A stretch of 64,000 nt of DNA from Candidatus Hydrogenosomobacter endosymbioticus (GCF_021654655.1 NZ_AP025225.1:632001-696000); one strand, 5' to 3'. Counted from the first letter of the stretch, positions 26,079-36,102 are shown. Notes: generated by a model from the sequence alone, not told the origin. Made by a program: numbers and translations.

Positions 26079-27353
26079 TCAAGCCATTTCTTTTATCGGG
26101 CCCTTTATAATTGGCATTCGTTTTTCGTTCGTTGCAGAATTTTCTTCACAGGCACCGATATCTTCGAGTCTCTGTGAAAGTGCCCGCACATCTGTATTGA
26201 GAATTTCTATAGTTTGATTGTATGCTTTCGTTGATTGTCCCATTCCCTTTCCGAGCGCGACTATTGCTGTTCTCATTTTTTCTATAGTTGAGTGCATATC
26301 TTTTCCTATCTCACTAATAGCGTGCACATGGGAGCGAAGTTTTTCTTGCTTCCATCCATATGAAATTGTTTTAAGAAGGGCTATTAGAATTGTTGGTGTG
26401 GCTAGTATTACATTATTTTTTGCTGCAGTTTCTATGATTGACGGATCTACGCTTAGAGCAGAGCTGAGAAATGCTTCTCCAGGGATGAAAAGAAGCACGA
26501 ACTCTGGTCCATCTTTATATTTCCAATATTCTTTTTCTCCTAAAAGTTTGGCGTGCATAGTTAGTGTTCGTGCATGATCTTTTAGCTTATTTTTTTGCTC
26601 TGTTTCGTTTTTTGATGAGAGAGAGTCGAGATAGTGGCTTACCGGAGTTTTTGCATCTACCACTATGAACCTTCCGCCTGGGAGGCGAATGATGAGGTCT
26701 GGACGCGCAGAGGAATTTTCGGATTTCAGAGTTACTTGTTCATCGAAGTCGCAGTGAGGAAGCATGCCTGCAAGCTCAACCACTCGCCTAAGTTGCATCT
26801 CCCCCCAACACCCTCTTATATGAGGCGAGCGAAGCGCGCTTACAAGGTTATTAGTTTCTGACTTTAGAAATTTTTGCCCTTCGGATAATTCCCGCAGCTG
26901 TTGTATTAATCCTTCATATGCTCCTGCGCGAGTAGATTCTAGCTGGCGAATATGTTCCTCAAGAAGCTTAAGAGAGGCTGTAAGGGGATCTGATATTGTT
27001 TTAATCTCGTTTTTGTGCGCGCTTAAGTAAAGCGATGTTTTTTCATGTGTTTTTTCTATTAAAGATTCCGCTACAGACATAAAAGTTCTTTGACTGTTGG
27101 ATATGGCATTTTGGCATATCAGGTTTGCGGATTTCTCCATTTCTATCTTAGATTCTGTGAGGAAGTTGGATAGGTCTTCTATCCTCTTTTTTAAGTATTC
27201 GTTTTCATATTTCATGTTTATAATGGAGTCGATGCATTTTTCATGTTTGATTTTCAGGTTTTTATATTTTTTTGAGGCGAGAAAGCAAAAAAATTCTCTG
27301 GTAAGTGTGTAAAATGCAGCAAATAATACAAGTGACAACGTTGCTATATCCAT
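26079..27353 (-). CDS. rmuC: DNA recombination protein RmuC
   Basis: A 424-residue protein with an N-terminal membrane segment (about residues 3-25), a long coiled coil (about 30-170), and the RmuC nuclease-like core: HIRGCWGEMQLRRVVELAGM, RPDLIIRLPGGRFIVVDAK and FLLF-type strand LLFIPGEAFLSSAL. RmuC limits inversions at short repeats. It lies eight bases after pgi on the same strand, probably one transcript. Confidence 0.93.
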   Translation of the reverse strand: MDIATLSLVLFAAFYTLTREFFCFLASKKYKNLKIKHEKCIDSIINMKYENEYLKKRIEDLSNFLTESKIEMEKSANLICQNAISNSQRTFMSVAESLIEKTHEKTSLYLSAHKNEIKTISDPLTASLKLLEEHIRQLESTRAGAYEGLIQQLRELSEGQKFLKSETNNLVSALRSPHIRGCWGEMQLRRVVELAGMLPHCDFDEQVTLKSENSSARPDLIIRLPGGRFIVVDAKTPVSHYLDSLSSKNETEQKNKLKDHARTLTMHAKLLGEKEYWKYKDGPEFVLLFIPGEAFLSSALSVDPSIIETAAKNNVILATPTILIALLKTISYGWKQEKLRSHVHAISEIGKDMHSTIEKMRTAIVALGKGMGQSTKAYNQTIEILNTDVRALSQRLEDIGACEENSATNEKRMPIIKGPIKEMA

Positions 27354-27361
27354 TTTTCTAT

Positions 27362-28651
27362 CTACCTTTTTGAAAGAGCGTCAAGTGCTATTTTTTTCCC
27401 TATTTCAACGCTTGGCTGAGTGAGGGGGTCGACATGGAATATCTCAGCGGTTATCAAAGTTTCTATTATAAAGTTCATCATTAAGGCTCCGAGAGTTTGC
27501 TCATTTAACACGTGAACGCACAGTATTCTTACAGGCCTTTTTTTCTTCATAAGAGCTTGGCATGTGGCGTTACATTGTGCTGATACAAGGTCTGCTATAG
27601 CACTTATGGCGAAGGGACGAAGACTAGGCAGAAAGTCCCATGTATTCGGCGATAGCCGCTCTCTGGCTACTTGCTTTTCAAATAGAACAGTGAATAATTT
27701 ATCGTCTGGGCCATCCATATACAGTTGCAGTTGGCTATGTTGGTCTACTGGGCCCATGCCATATACTGGAGTGAAACCAACGCCATTTTTCCCTATGCTC
27801 TCTGCTATAAGTTGTCTACACCAGAATGTAAACGAGGAAAAAGCGTCGCCATAAGGAAAAAATACGTGCGTTCTTATGTTTTTTGTATTATATAACGCAA
27901 GCGCCAGAGCTGCTCCGTCTATCGGAGCCCTTAGTCTTCCAAGAAATATTTGATTGCAAGTTGAAGCTGCGCCATGGAAAAATTTTCGCACGTCAAACCC
28001 TATTATCATTGGAGGAAGGATGCTTCCAAGAGAGAAACATGAAAATCTTCCACCTATATTTGTAGGGTGATCCATGCATTTTATTCCAAAATGAGCAGCT
28101 ATTTTTCGCAGGAAATTATTCTTTGGTTCCGTGATAAACAAAAACTGTTCGCTGAGAGTTCCGATGTCTATTATTCCGCTCCAGTACTCTATGCACCGCA
28201 TGACTTGTATAAGAGTTTCTGCTGTTTCTCCAGATTTAGAAACGGCGATGACTCCTGTTGTTTTGGGGTTTACTATAGACATTATTTCCCAAAATATTTC
28301 CGCATCCAAATTGTCAAGAAAATATAGCTTGGGGAAAGCGTTGTCTGCCATAACCCAAGACTGCAGCAGGGAAGTCATAGTTCTTGCTCCAAGGGAAGAC
28401 CCTCCGGTCCCTATGACAAGAACTGACTCAAATTTTCTGAAGTGAGAGACTACGCTTTCTGCTTTTTCTATGCATTCTTCGTTGAAAGGAGCTTCTAGAA
28501 ACGGGAGCATTCTGTTTTCTGCATTTCTTCCTACCGCTCGGAAAGCGGAGTCTGCAGTGTTTCGCGCGATGACAAACTGCTCATCGCTTAATGCGCCATA
28601 AAGAAAGCATGGACTTATATCTTGATGAATTATTGGTCCTGTTTTAAACAT
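27362..28651 (-). CDS. pgi: Glucose-6-phosphate isomerase
   Basis: A 429-residue enzyme converting glucose-6-phosphate and fructose-6-phosphate. Sugar-phosphate-binding motifs are VIGTGGSSLGAR and VSKSGETAET; further motifs are GGRFSCFS, a conserved ESIGKNGVGFTP segment and DQHSQLQLYMDGP. It is shorter than the E. coli enzyme (about 550 residues) but fits the shorter alphaproteobacterial forms. In this window it links sugar phosphate metabolism with the nucleotide-sugar enzymes. Confidence 0.93.
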   Translation of the reverse strand: MFKTGPIIHQDISPCFLYGALSDEQFVIARNTADSAFRAVGRNAENRMLPFLEAPFNEECIEKAESVVSHFRKFESVLVIGTGGSSLGARTMTSLLQSWVMADNAFPKLYFLDNLDAEIFWEIMSIVNPKTTGVIAVSKSGETAETLIQVMRCIEYWSGIIDIGTLSEQFLFITEPKNNFLRKIAAHFGIKCMDHPTNIGGRFSCFSLGSILPPMIIGFDVRKFFHGAASTCNQIFLGRLRAPIDGAALALALYNTKNIRTHVFFPYGDAFSSFTFWCRQLIAESIGKNGVGFTPVYGMGPVDQHSQLQLYMDGPDDKLFTVLFEKQVARERLSPNTWDFLPSLRPFAISAIADLVSAQCNATCQALMKKKRPVRILCVHVLNEQTLGALMMNFIIETLITAEIFHVDPLTQPSVEIGKKIALDALSKR

Positions 28652-28678
28652 ATAGCTCCAAAACGAATGAGCGCCAGG

Positions 28679-28984
28679 CTATTTTTTCCCGACAGATAAC
28701 TTGTTTAACATCAAAGACTCTGTCTCTGAAATCCCATCAACTTTATCGCTTGTGTCGATGGAGCGAGGATCCGCTTCTGCAGGAGCGGCCTCACTGCTGC
28801 AACTGCCCTCCGAAACGTTTGGCTTTTTTAGTATATCAAACGGCGGAACAATGAGATCTTTAGCGCTTCCGTGACTAACAGAGAACTCATCTGGCGGTGT
28901 TTTTTCTACGCCTATTCCTTTCTTTATCCCCTCGCAACCGCATACTATGCACATACAGACTGCTGAGCATACAAAATGAAACAT
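28679..28984 (-). CDS. DUF3035 (BamF-like) lipoprotein
   Basis: A 101-residue lipoprotein: a short hydrophobic signal with Cys in VCGC, then GIKKGIGVEKTPPDEFSV and LIVPPFDILKKP. The PDEF...PP pattern is the DUF3035 signature, known as BamF in some Alphaproteobacteria, a small subunit of the outer-membrane beta-barrel assembly machine. It sits right after lspA, as in relatives. The ATG at 28984 gives a normal lipoprotein signal; an ATG at 29038, inside lspA, is also open. Confidence 0.72.
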   Translation of the reverse strand: MFHFVCSAVCMCIVCGCEGIKKGIGVEKTPPDEFSVSHGSAKDLIVPPFDILKKPNVSEGSCSSEAAPAEADPRSIDTSDKVDGISETESLMLNKLSVGKK

Positions 28985-29012
28985 CTTTGAAAAGTCAACG
29001 GCGTATGGACTC

Positions 29013-29474
29013 TTATACCCGCTTATTTTTGCAGTCATATAAACTCTCCGTTACAGAAATAATAACTCCAACGCTTATTAGGATATCAGCAACGTTAAAC
29101 GCAGGAAAGTGCCATTCTCCGTGATAAAAATCTAGAAAATCAAATACGGCTCCGTATATTATGCGGTCTATGAGGTTTCCTATAGCTCCTCCTATCATAA
29201 AAGAAATCCCTACTTTTCTTACTAGCGGAGCACGATAGAGCCAAAAAACAAGTACTAAAACTATTAACAGCGCCGTCAACACTATCGCAGGCTGCCCGAA
29301 AGAAGAAAAAATCCCCCAACTAACTCCTTTATTCCATGAATAAACAAAATTGACAAGCCCGTCTACTATTACCGTATTTGCTTTGATGCACTGTGCGTAC
29401 CGCTTTGTTATCTGATCTATTAATATAGACGAAACAACAATAACAATACTAATAAATACGTCTCTTTTTCCCAT
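29013..29474 (-). CDS. lspA: Lipoprotein signal peptidase
   Basis: A 153-residue aspartyl protease with four membrane helices that cleaves prolipoproteins. The motifs are IDQITKRY, NKGVSWGI, GGAIGNLIDR (first catalytic Asp) and FPAFNVADI (second catalytic Asp). Length is normal. The downstream lipoprotein gene follows closely. The presence of LspA agrees with the several lipobox proteins in this window. Confidence 0.96.
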   Translation of the reverse strand: MGKRDVFISIVIVVSSILIDQITKRYAQCIKANTVIVDGLVNFVYSWNKGVSWGIFSSFGQPAIVLTALLIVLVLVFWLYRAPLVRKVGISFMIGGAIGNLIDRIIYGAVFDFLDFYHGEWHFPAFNVADILISVGVIISVTESLYDCKNKRV

Positions 29475-29569
29475 AATGATATTTTATCGATGGAGTCGTA
29501 CCACATGATATTTGTATAGCCCAGCTATTTCAATAGCCTGAAGGAACCAGAGCAGTCTGGACACAAACG

Positions 29570-30274
29570 CTACAGACGGCTTATTATGGATTTTATCACT
29601 AACACGGCGGCATATCCTAAAACAGACCTCTTAGATATGTTGTTTTCTATGTTGGTTAGCACTTTTCTCGTCATAGAGCTTAGGCTGTCGCCTTCGGTTT
29701 TGCTGCTTACAAAGTCTTCAGCGCTTCCTCCCGCTCCAACGGCTTTGTTTAATGCCCTCTCATAGTCTTCAAACTCTTTTGAAGACGTTATTATTTCCTC
29801 TATAGATTTAAACGCGTCTTCCATCATGATAGAGCGCTTGCTTATTGTCTCTCTTTCTTCGGGATTTTCATTCCTCATAGTTAGAACATAGGCTCTATAT
29901 TTTTTCTTTAGTTCGTTTATTGATTGTTGAGCCTTTTGTTTATACTCATTCCAAGCCTGCTCTGGAGTTAGGTATGTTTCTGCTGTATCGTCGTTTGCTA
30001 TAACTTCTGCTTGTTGCAAGATGTCTGCTAACTGGGCTCCAACGGCTCTGTTTAGGGCTTTGATGTTGTTTCTATCGTTTGGGTCTATGGACTTCATTAT
30101 GCCAAAAAAGTCTAAGGAAAGGAGTTTGCTTGGTATTTGTATAGAATCTTTAGATGTCGTCTGTGAGTTCATAGGATCAAAAGAATCGCCGAGCAACATG
30201 TCTTCTTTTCCGGCGCAAGAAATATTAGTAATGAGTAATGTTGAAAATATTAATGAAATGATTTTGATATGCAT
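29570..30274 (-). CDS. Exported protein of unknown function, mostly helical
   Basis: A 234-residue protein with a signal sequence (MHIKIISLIFSTLLITNISC) that could be cut by either signal peptidase. The mature part is helical and charged. Two related segments, ALNRAVGAQLADIL (about residue 74) and ALNKAVGAGGSAEDF (about 186), suggest an internal duplication. A short hydrophobic stretch sits near the C-terminus (VLGYAAVLVIKSII). LTPEQAW recalls a motif in two other exported proteins here. No ribosome site precedes the ATG. It has its own likely promoter at 30292-30320 and stands alone. Function unknown. Confidence 0.65.
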   Translation of the reverse strand: MHIKIISLIFSTLLITNISCAGKEDMLLGDSFDPMNSQTTSKDSIQIPSKLLSLDFFGIMKSIDPNDRNNIKALNRAVGAQLADILQQAEVIANDDTAETYLTPEQAWNEYKQKAQQSINELKKKYRAYVLTMRNENPEERETISKRSIMMEDAFKSIEEIITSSKEFEDYERALNKAVGAGGSAEDFVSSKTEGDSLSSMTRKVLTNIENNISKRSVLGYAAVLVIKSIISRL

Positions 30275-30291
30275 TATATGTTTTAGAATTA

Positions 30292-30320
30292 ATATAATAA
30301 TACGTCATATTTTATGTAAA
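30292..30320 (-). promoter_or_regulatory. Probable promoter of the exported protein gene at 29570
   Basis: On the minus strand: TTTACA (complement of 30315-30320), a 17-base spacer, and TTATAT (complement of 30292-30297), about 18 bases before the ATG at 30274. The leader would be very short. Confidence 0.4.
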
Positions 30321-30473
30321 AAAAGCTAAATAAATCTAAAAATAAAGACTAATTATTCTTAATATGTCCTAATATGCAGAAAAAATGGTTGAAAATTTTC
30401 TATTTTAAAAGCGGTCATTTGTAAACGTGTTTTTTTGATATAATGCTTTCAAGAGGTTTTTAGGAATCGCTGT

Positions 30474-31466
30474 ATGAATGATGTTGGTGGAAGCGAGGAT
30501 AAACTTGAAGAGTCTCTGTCTTTGGGGGTTGCTATAAGTTCAGATGAGCTGTTATACGAATTCTTGGTTTGGATACAGTTTTATAAAGGGCGCTCAGAGA
30601 TGACGGCCAAAACATATCGAAGCGCTATCGCTGGGTTTTTTGAATTTTTGTCTGAACACTTCGCAGAAGAGGTTACTTTGTCTACTGTGCTTCGGGTGTC
30701 TGCTCAAGATATAAGAGCGTTTTTTTCTAGACGCATAGGTATGGACGTTACAAAGCAGTCAAATGCGGTAGGGATGTCTGCGATAAAAATGCTGTATAAA
30801 TTTTTGGATGAGATAGGGCTTAAGCCGTCATCTAAGATACATGTTATGAGCCGTCCGCGCGTTGGCAAAAAGTTGCCTCGGCCTCTGTCTATGGACGACG
30901 CGGTAACTGTCGTTGAAGGCGCAGGCGATAAGTGCTGGAAAGATATGAGAGACGATGCCATTTTTACTCTGATATATGCGTGCGGGCTAAGAATATCAGA
31001 AGCGCTGTCTATCAAAATTGAAGATTGGGAAAATATGGACGGCTGTATAACTGTCGTTGGAAAAGGCAAAAAAGCAAGAAAAGTGCCGATTTTAAGAATG
31101 GCAAAAGAAAAAATAGATGCCTACTTAACGGAGTGTCCGTATAGCGCAGAAGACAAAAGAAGGTCTCTTTTTATAAGCGTAACTGGAAAGCCGATGTATC
31201 CTGGGGCTGTTCAAAAAAAAATGAGGATTATGAGGCGTGCTGTTGGTATGTCTGAATCCGCTACTCCCCACAGCTTAAGGCACAGTTTTGCCTCACATTT
31301 GCTGGAGAATGGCGCGAATATAAGGGATATACAAGAGCTTCTAGGTCATGCGAGTCTGAAGGCAACTCAGGTGTATACAAAGGTAAGTGCTTCAGCAATG
31401 AAAGAGAGATATATGAAAAGTCATCCAAGCGTATTGATGAGAAATAAAAAAGATCCTGATGAATGA
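30474..31466 (+). CDS. xerC: Site-specific tyrosine recombinase XerC
   Basis: A 330-residue tyrosine recombinase. It has an N-terminal SAM-like DNA-binding domain (to about residue 130) and a catalytic domain with Arg in GLRISEAL, Lys in GKGKKARKVP, His-x-x-Arg in HSLRHSFASHLLENG, His in LGHASL, and Tyr in TQVYT. The LPRPLS junction is typical of alphaproteobacterial XerC. With XerD it resolves chromosome dimers at dif. A TATAAT at 30439-30444 is a plausible -10 element. No attachment site or mobile element is nearby, so this is the housekeeping enzyme. Confidence 0.93.
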   Translation: MNDVGGSEDKLEESLSLGVAISSDELLYEFLVWIQFYKGRSEMTAKTYRSAIAGFFEFLSEHFAEEVTLSTVLRVSAQDIRAFFSRRIGMDVTKQSNAVGMSAIKMLYKFLDEIGLKPSSKIHVMSRPRVGKKLPRPLSMDDAVTVVEGAGDKCWKDMRDDAIFTLIYACGLRISEALSIKIEDWENMDGCITVVGKGKKARKVPILRMAKEKIDAYLTECPYSAEDKRRSLFISVTGKPMYPGAVQKKMRIMRRAVGMSESATPHSLRHSFASHLLENGANIRDIQELLGHASLKATQVYTKVSASAMKERYMKSHPSVLMRNKKDPDE

Positions 31467-31551
31467 GAGGGTTCAATCGAGAAAATACATAAAAGCAAAA
31501 CTCTAACTTTTTATTTGCGGAAGAGATTTTGTGAATTGTGTGCAAGTCAGA

Positions 31552-33333
31552 TTAGCTTACGGAGTCTCCGTCGGTTTCTTCACCGCTACTGGCCAAAAAG
31601 CCTCCTATTTGAGTGTCCCAAAGTGTTTTATAAAGCCCCTCTTGTTGTATTAAGTCGTGGTGTTTTCCGTCTTCTACCACTTTACCGCGATCAAACACTA
31701 GTATGCGGTCCATGTGAAGAAGGGTAGACAGCCTATGGGCGACTACTATCGTTGTTTTCCCCTGCATAAGTTCCCATAAAGATTCTTGGATATAAGCTTC
31801 TGTTATAGAGTCTAGTTGCGATGTAGCTTCATCGAGAATCAGGATTGGAGCATTTTTTAAAATTGCTCGCGCAATAGCTATTCGTTGCCTTTGTCCGCCA
31901 GAAAGTTTGACTCCGCGTTCTCCGACAAGAGCTCCATACCCATCCGGATTTCTAGAAATAAACTCATGGGCGTGTGCTTTGCGCGCTGCAGAAAACACGT
32001 CGTCGTCGCTAGCGCTTACATTGCCATATCGAATGTTTTCGATTATGGACCTATGAAACATAATTGGGTCTTGAGGAATTATTGCAATAGACGACCGTAG
32101 AGAATCTTGCGATACATAGCGTATGTCTTGTCCATCGATTAGGATTCTTCCAGCAGATACGTCATATAACCTTAAAATTAAATTTACGAACGTTGTTTTT
32201 CCGCTCCCAGAATAGCCAACGAGACCAACTTTTTGTCCGGGAGAAATTGTTACAGATTCGTTATGAAACAAAGGAGCAACACCTTTATAGTGAAACTGAA
32301 CTGCGTCAAAAACGATTTCTCCATTTCCCACTACAAGAGTAGCAGCTACTCCATGGTCGACGATTTCTATTGGTGATAATGCTATTCGTAGGCCATGAGT
32401 AATGTTCCCCCAAGTATCGGCAAATGTTCCTATGTCTTTTGATAAAAACCACAAGCACTCTATTATCGACGAATTTGACATTACTATGAACGCGAAATCT
32501 CCGGCTGTTATAGTTCCATCTCTGAAACCGTAAACTAACCATACGAGGCTGATTCCGTAATACGCGGAAAAAGATAGCCCTAAGCATGCAAACATTTTTA
32601 TGAAAAACCAATCGCGAGCTTGATCTGCGATGACATATTTGTAAAAAACCGACTCTAGCCTTGAACTTTCATACTTTCTTCTAGAAAATAGCCTGATGCT
32701 CATCATGTTGCCGAATACGTCTACTATGCTGCCAATAGCTATAGACCTTGCTTCTGCAGATTTATTGCTGAGTAGGCTTGCTTTTTTAGAAAAGGCAACA
32801 GATGCCAGAACAAAGAAGATCGCCCATAGAATAAGAGCAACTGCAAACCTTGCATTTATTCTGAACATCGCCATTGAAAAAAATGCAACCATAAGAATGT
32901 TGCCCATGAATTTGTCTATGCAAATTTTGAACAGATCTGGAACTCCGCTCATTACATCCTTTATCTTGTTTCCAAGGTCACCGGCCATGTGGTTTTGATA
33001 AAGCTGATGAGAGTGGCGCATCATGTGAGCGCACAGCTTATCGCCTATGTACTTTTTCAAAGGTGGGTTTGTCTTGAGCCAAAAATAGTCGTATAGCCTA
33101 TATAGTATAACCACAGCAATCGAGGCTGATATGCACATCGCAACCGGAAAGATGAGGACATCATAGGCATCTTTTCTGTCGATATGATTGGCGCTGTCAA
33201 CTATTAGCTTAGTAAAATACGGGACAACTAAAAAATTAAGCGAAAAAACGCATGACAGAACGGCCTGTCCGAGCAGCCACCATTTCGTAAATTTTGCACA
33301 ATCAACGATAAATGTCCAAGTCTTTTTTACCAC
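31552..33333 (-). CDS. ABC exporter, fused membrane and ATPase domains (MsbA/ATM1 type)
   Basis: A 593-residue half-transporter with six membrane helices in the first 310 residues and an ATPase domain from about 340. Motifs: Walker A GYSGSGKTT, Q-loop IPQDPIMF, signature LSGGQRQR, Walker B ILILDEATSQLD and the H-loop VAHRLS. It probably works as a homodimer in the inner membrane. The substrate cannot be read from sequence; lipid A, a glycan or a peptide are all possible. It stands alone, with no accessory gene next to it. Confidence 0.92.
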   Translation of the reverse strand: MVKKTWTFIVDCAKFTKWWLLGQAVLSCVFSLNFLVVPYFTKLIVDSANHIDRKDAYDVLIFPVAMCISASIAVVILYRLYDYFWLKTNPPLKKYIGDKLCAHMMRHSHQLYQNHMAGDLGNKIKDVMSGVPDLFKICIDKFMGNILMVAFFSMAMFRINARFAVALILWAIFFVLASVAFSKKASLLSNKSAEARSIAIGSIVDVFGNMMSIRLFSRRKYESSRLESVFYKYVIADQARDWFFIKMFACLGLSFSAYYGISLVWLVYGFRDGTITAGDFAFIVMSNSSIIECLWFLSKDIGTFADTWGNITHGLRIALSPIEIVDHGVAATLVVGNGEIVFDAVQFHYKGVAPLFHNESVTISPGQKVGLVGYSGSGKTTFVNLILRLYDVSAGRILIDGQDIRYVSQDSLRSSIAIIPQDPIMFHRSIIENIRYGNVSASDDDVFSAARKAHAHEFISRNPDGYGALVGERGVKLSGGQRQRIAIARAILKNAPILILDEATSQLDSITEAYIQESLWELMQGKTTIVVAHRLSTLLHMDRILVFDRGKVVEDGKHHDLIQQEGLYKTLWDTQIGGFLASSGEETDGDSVS

Positions 33334-33622
33334 TAGATAATAACAGCGATATGCGCGTCTAATGCAGTATAAGGCTTAGTATACATGTAAAATCGATAGA
33401 GCGCATATATCCATCGTGGTCTTCGGCGCGAGATACGATATAAATCAATGATATAGCAACTTTACTTTACGAACATCTCGCATTCATAGCGGGAGAGCGC
33501 TAATTATGCAGAATTTTAAACAGTTCTTATGTTGAATTTTATATATTTGAAATTTTTGCAAAAAGAATGCTATTTTTCATTATTATTCATTAAATCAATT
33601 TATAGAGAAAATTCAGAGGTAT

Positions 33623-35599
33623 CTAGGCAACTACAGGTACGGATTTTGTTAAATCGTCTGTGGTTGCTGATGCTATTTCGTTCATGGTAGCAACGGCACC
33701 GGCTGTGTCACCAGATGAAAGAAAATTTTCTATTTTTACTAGCGCTTTTTTAATGTATTCAAAATCATATTTGCAGCCTTGAACGAATAAAATGTCTTCT
33801 TCGCTTGTTTTGTGTAGGATGTCTCCGTCCTCCCACAGATATTCGCGCAGGCGTTCGCCTGTGCGTAGGCCAGAAAACACTATCGGGATGTCGACATTCG
33901 GTATATACCCAGACAAAAGGAGCATATTTTCTGCTATCGACAATATGCTAACTTGCTCTCCCATGTTCAATATGAATACGTTAGATAATCCGTAATCTCC
34001 CGAAGAGCTTATTTGCCCAGACTTGAGCACTAAAGAGACGGCTTCTTGTATAGACATGAAGTATCTTTTTACGTCTTTATGGGTAACTGTGATTGGACGC
34101 TTATTTTGTATTTTTTTTCTGAACAATGGAATGACGGAGCCATTAGATTCAAGCACATTGCCGAATCTGACGCTTATAAATCTGGTTTTATTGGTGACGC
34201 TGGGAAGTGCATGTGTTGATTTGGAATGGAGCCCATCTATTGCTTGAAAATAGAATTCGGCGACGCGTTTTGTCATTCCTAGTATGCTTTGCGGATAAAC
34301 TGCCTTATCAGTGGAGATAAATACCACTGTCGATACGCCAGTTTCTTCGCATATGTCTGCCAGCTTGCATGTTGCTATCAAGTTTGTTTCTATGGCTTCT
34401 GCTGGATGCGACTCCACTATGTGTATGTGTTTTAGGGCCGCAGCATGAAACACTATATCTGGCTTTTCGCGCTTTATTAAATCCTTCATCTTAATGCTGT
34501 CTCGGATGTCTATAAGGCAAATTCTGCGGGAAACTGCCGGAGCGATGTCTTCTATTTCTTGATCTATTGTGTAAAGCGAAAACTCACTGTTGTCTGCAAG
34601 GGATACATGGTTAGGGGAAAGGCCTGATATCTGACGAGCAATCTCGCTCCCTATGCTTCCTCCAGCGCCGGTGATTAATACGTTTTTGCCTCGTATCCAT
34701 TGGGCGAGTTCTTTCATATCAAGCGCAATCTCTTTTCTACCTATAAGGTCTTCTAGGTTTACAGGGGTGACGCGCGGCTCTTTTGCCCCCTCTCCCATCA
34801 CATTAGACACAGATAGTATTGACGCTCGTTCGACATTAATTCCAAAAGCTACTGCTGAGCGAACAACATCTTGAGTTCTTCTGCCTCGAAAATTTGGATT
34901 CGTTATTATAAGCGAGGTTATTGTTCGCGTTGCAGCTGAAGCGCAAAAAATGCGTCGCAATATGTTTTCTATGTCTTTTACATTCCCGAGGATTTCTACT
35001 CCACGTATATTGCGAAGATCATGACCTGGTTCTGTGCTTATAATTCCATGTATTCTATATCTATATTTGCTTTCGCCAGAACTAACGGCGCATTGTCGGA
35101 TAAATAAGTCTGTTTCTGCTCCTGTGCCAAGCAAAATAACGTTTTTTGCTTCTTTTGGCATATTTGCTTTTTCGTATATTGTTTCAAAAAGATACCGATA
35201 GGCTCCACGCATGAAACACAGAGAAAATGTGTGTAATAAAAATATTTTTACTGCAAGAGCCTGATAGTCATATAAAAGAGCTGCGGCAAATATAAGAAAT
35301 CCTATGCCAGCTATTAGACACGCATTAAATACTTTTATCACATCTCTAAGAGATACATAGCGCCACATGAATCTGTGTTGTTTCGCTATTGCCGAGGAGA
35401 CCGCAAACAATACCCCATAAATCGCGCACATAGTGGGGCACATGTCGTCAAATCCAGATCGCAGAATGATCATACATAGGCAAGCAAGACCGACTATAAA
35501 GTCTATGAAAAATATTATCTGCCTCGGTTTTATAAACCTGTATATATTACCGCGGAGAATGGAGACACACTTATATGCTTTTACATAACCCAGTTGCAT
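33623..35599 (-). CDS. CapD/FlaA1/WbpM-type nucleotide-sugar dehydratase, membrane-bound
   Basis: A 658-residue protein with four to five N-terminal membrane helices (to about residue 140), a first Rossmann-like CoA-binding-type domain (NVILLGTGAETD) and the catalytic SDR domain. The NAD motif is GAGGSIGSE, followed by DIRD, FHAAALKHI and STDKAV. These enzymes make 4-keto-6-deoxy UDP-HexNAc for surface glycans. In the position of the usual YxxxK the family has MxxxK; here it reads LGMTK, so a Leu replaces that residue. It belongs functionally with the UDP-sugar dehydrogenase (39929) and PglC-like transferase (52178). Confidence 0.88.
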   Translation of the reverse strand: MQLGYVKAYKCVSILRGNIYRFIKPRQIIFFIDFIVGLACLCMIILRSGFDDMCPTMCAIYGVLFAVSSAIAKQHRFMWRYVSLRDVIKVFNACLIAGIGFLIFAAALLYDYQALAVKIFLLHTFSLCFMRGAYRYLFETIYEKANMPKEAKNVILLGTGAETDLFIRQCAVSSGESKYRYRIHGIISTEPGHDLRNIRGVEILGNVKDIENILRRIFCASAATRTITSLIITNPNFRGRRTQDVVRSAVAFGINVERASILSVSNVMGEGAKEPRVTPVNLEDLIGRKEIALDMKELAQWIRGKNVLITGAGGSIGSEIARQISGLSPNHVSLADNSEFSLYTIDQEIEDIAPAVSRRICLIDIRDSIKMKDLIKREKPDIVFHAAALKHIHIVESHPAEAIETNLIATCKLADICEETGVSTVVFISTDKAVYPQSILGMTKRVAEFYFQAIDGLHSKSTHALPSVTNKTRFISVRFGNVLESNGSVIPLFRKKIQNKRPITVTHKDVKRYFMSIQEAVSLVLKSGQISSSGDYGLSNVFILNMGEQVSILSIAENMLLLSGYIPNVDIPIVFSGLRTGERLREYLWEDGDILHKTSEEDILFVQGCKYDFEYIKKALVKIENFLSSGDTAGAVATMNEIASATTDDLTKSVPVVA

Positions 35600-35790
35600 G
35601 AACTACTTCTTGTTTCATCAGAAAATTTGCGAAGAAAAACTGGCTCTTTCTTCATCTGCGTTTCCTTCGTATTCTACCTCTCTTTTTCGAATAGCGCTAG
35701 TTGACGTTTTTCGTATCTTGATTTCTTAGTATGAGTTCAGGCGCTAGGTTTACACCGAAAGACAACGATGTTATATTGACACTGTCCATG

Positions 35791-36102
35791 ATGCAGAGTT
35801 TTGCTATGCGCCTTTTGTTGTTGGTTTTCCATATAATTGTTACGCTATCCATGATAGGGGTTATACTTTTGCAGAAGGCAGAAAGTATGAGCGCTGGTTT
35901 GTCCTCTTCTTCTGGAGGTAGTATGTTTTCTGCGCGCGGGTCTAAGAATTTTCTCACTAGAACTACGTCTGTTCTCGCAGCTATATTTCTGGCTACGAAC
36001 TTTTTATTGGCTTTGTCGGCTAAGAACCAGCATGTCTTTTCCAAAGATGAGCTGAAAAAGGAAGACAGTAGGAACCTTGAGATAAAGCAAAAGGTCAGGT
36101 GA
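35791..36102 (+). CDS. secG: Preprotein translocase subunit SecG
   Basis: A small membrane protein of about 103 residues with two membrane helices (about residues 5-28 and 62-80). The SecG signature is VILLQKAESMSAGLSSSSGG, then FLTRTTSVLAAIFLATNFLLA. SecG assists SecYE during protein export. ATGs at 35731, 35788, 35791 and 35806 are in frame; the shorter starts fit the family. pyrG follows 37 bases downstream, the usual alphaproteobacterial neighbour. Confidence 0.88.
   Translation: MQSFAMRLLLLVFHIIVTLSMIGVILLQKAESMSAGLSSSSGGSMFSARGSKNFLTRTTSVLAAIFLATNFLLALSAKNQHVFSKDELKKEDSRNLEIKQKVR

Noticed and set aside
30474-31466. Tyrosine recombinase as a mark of an integrated element
   Set aside because: Motifs match housekeeping XerC; no tRNA target, direct repeats or phage genes are nearby.
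33460-33520. AGCGGGAGAGCGCT, resembling a tRNA D-arm
   Set aside because: No acceptor stem, anticodon stem or T-loop GTTC motif at the right distance; taken as chance.
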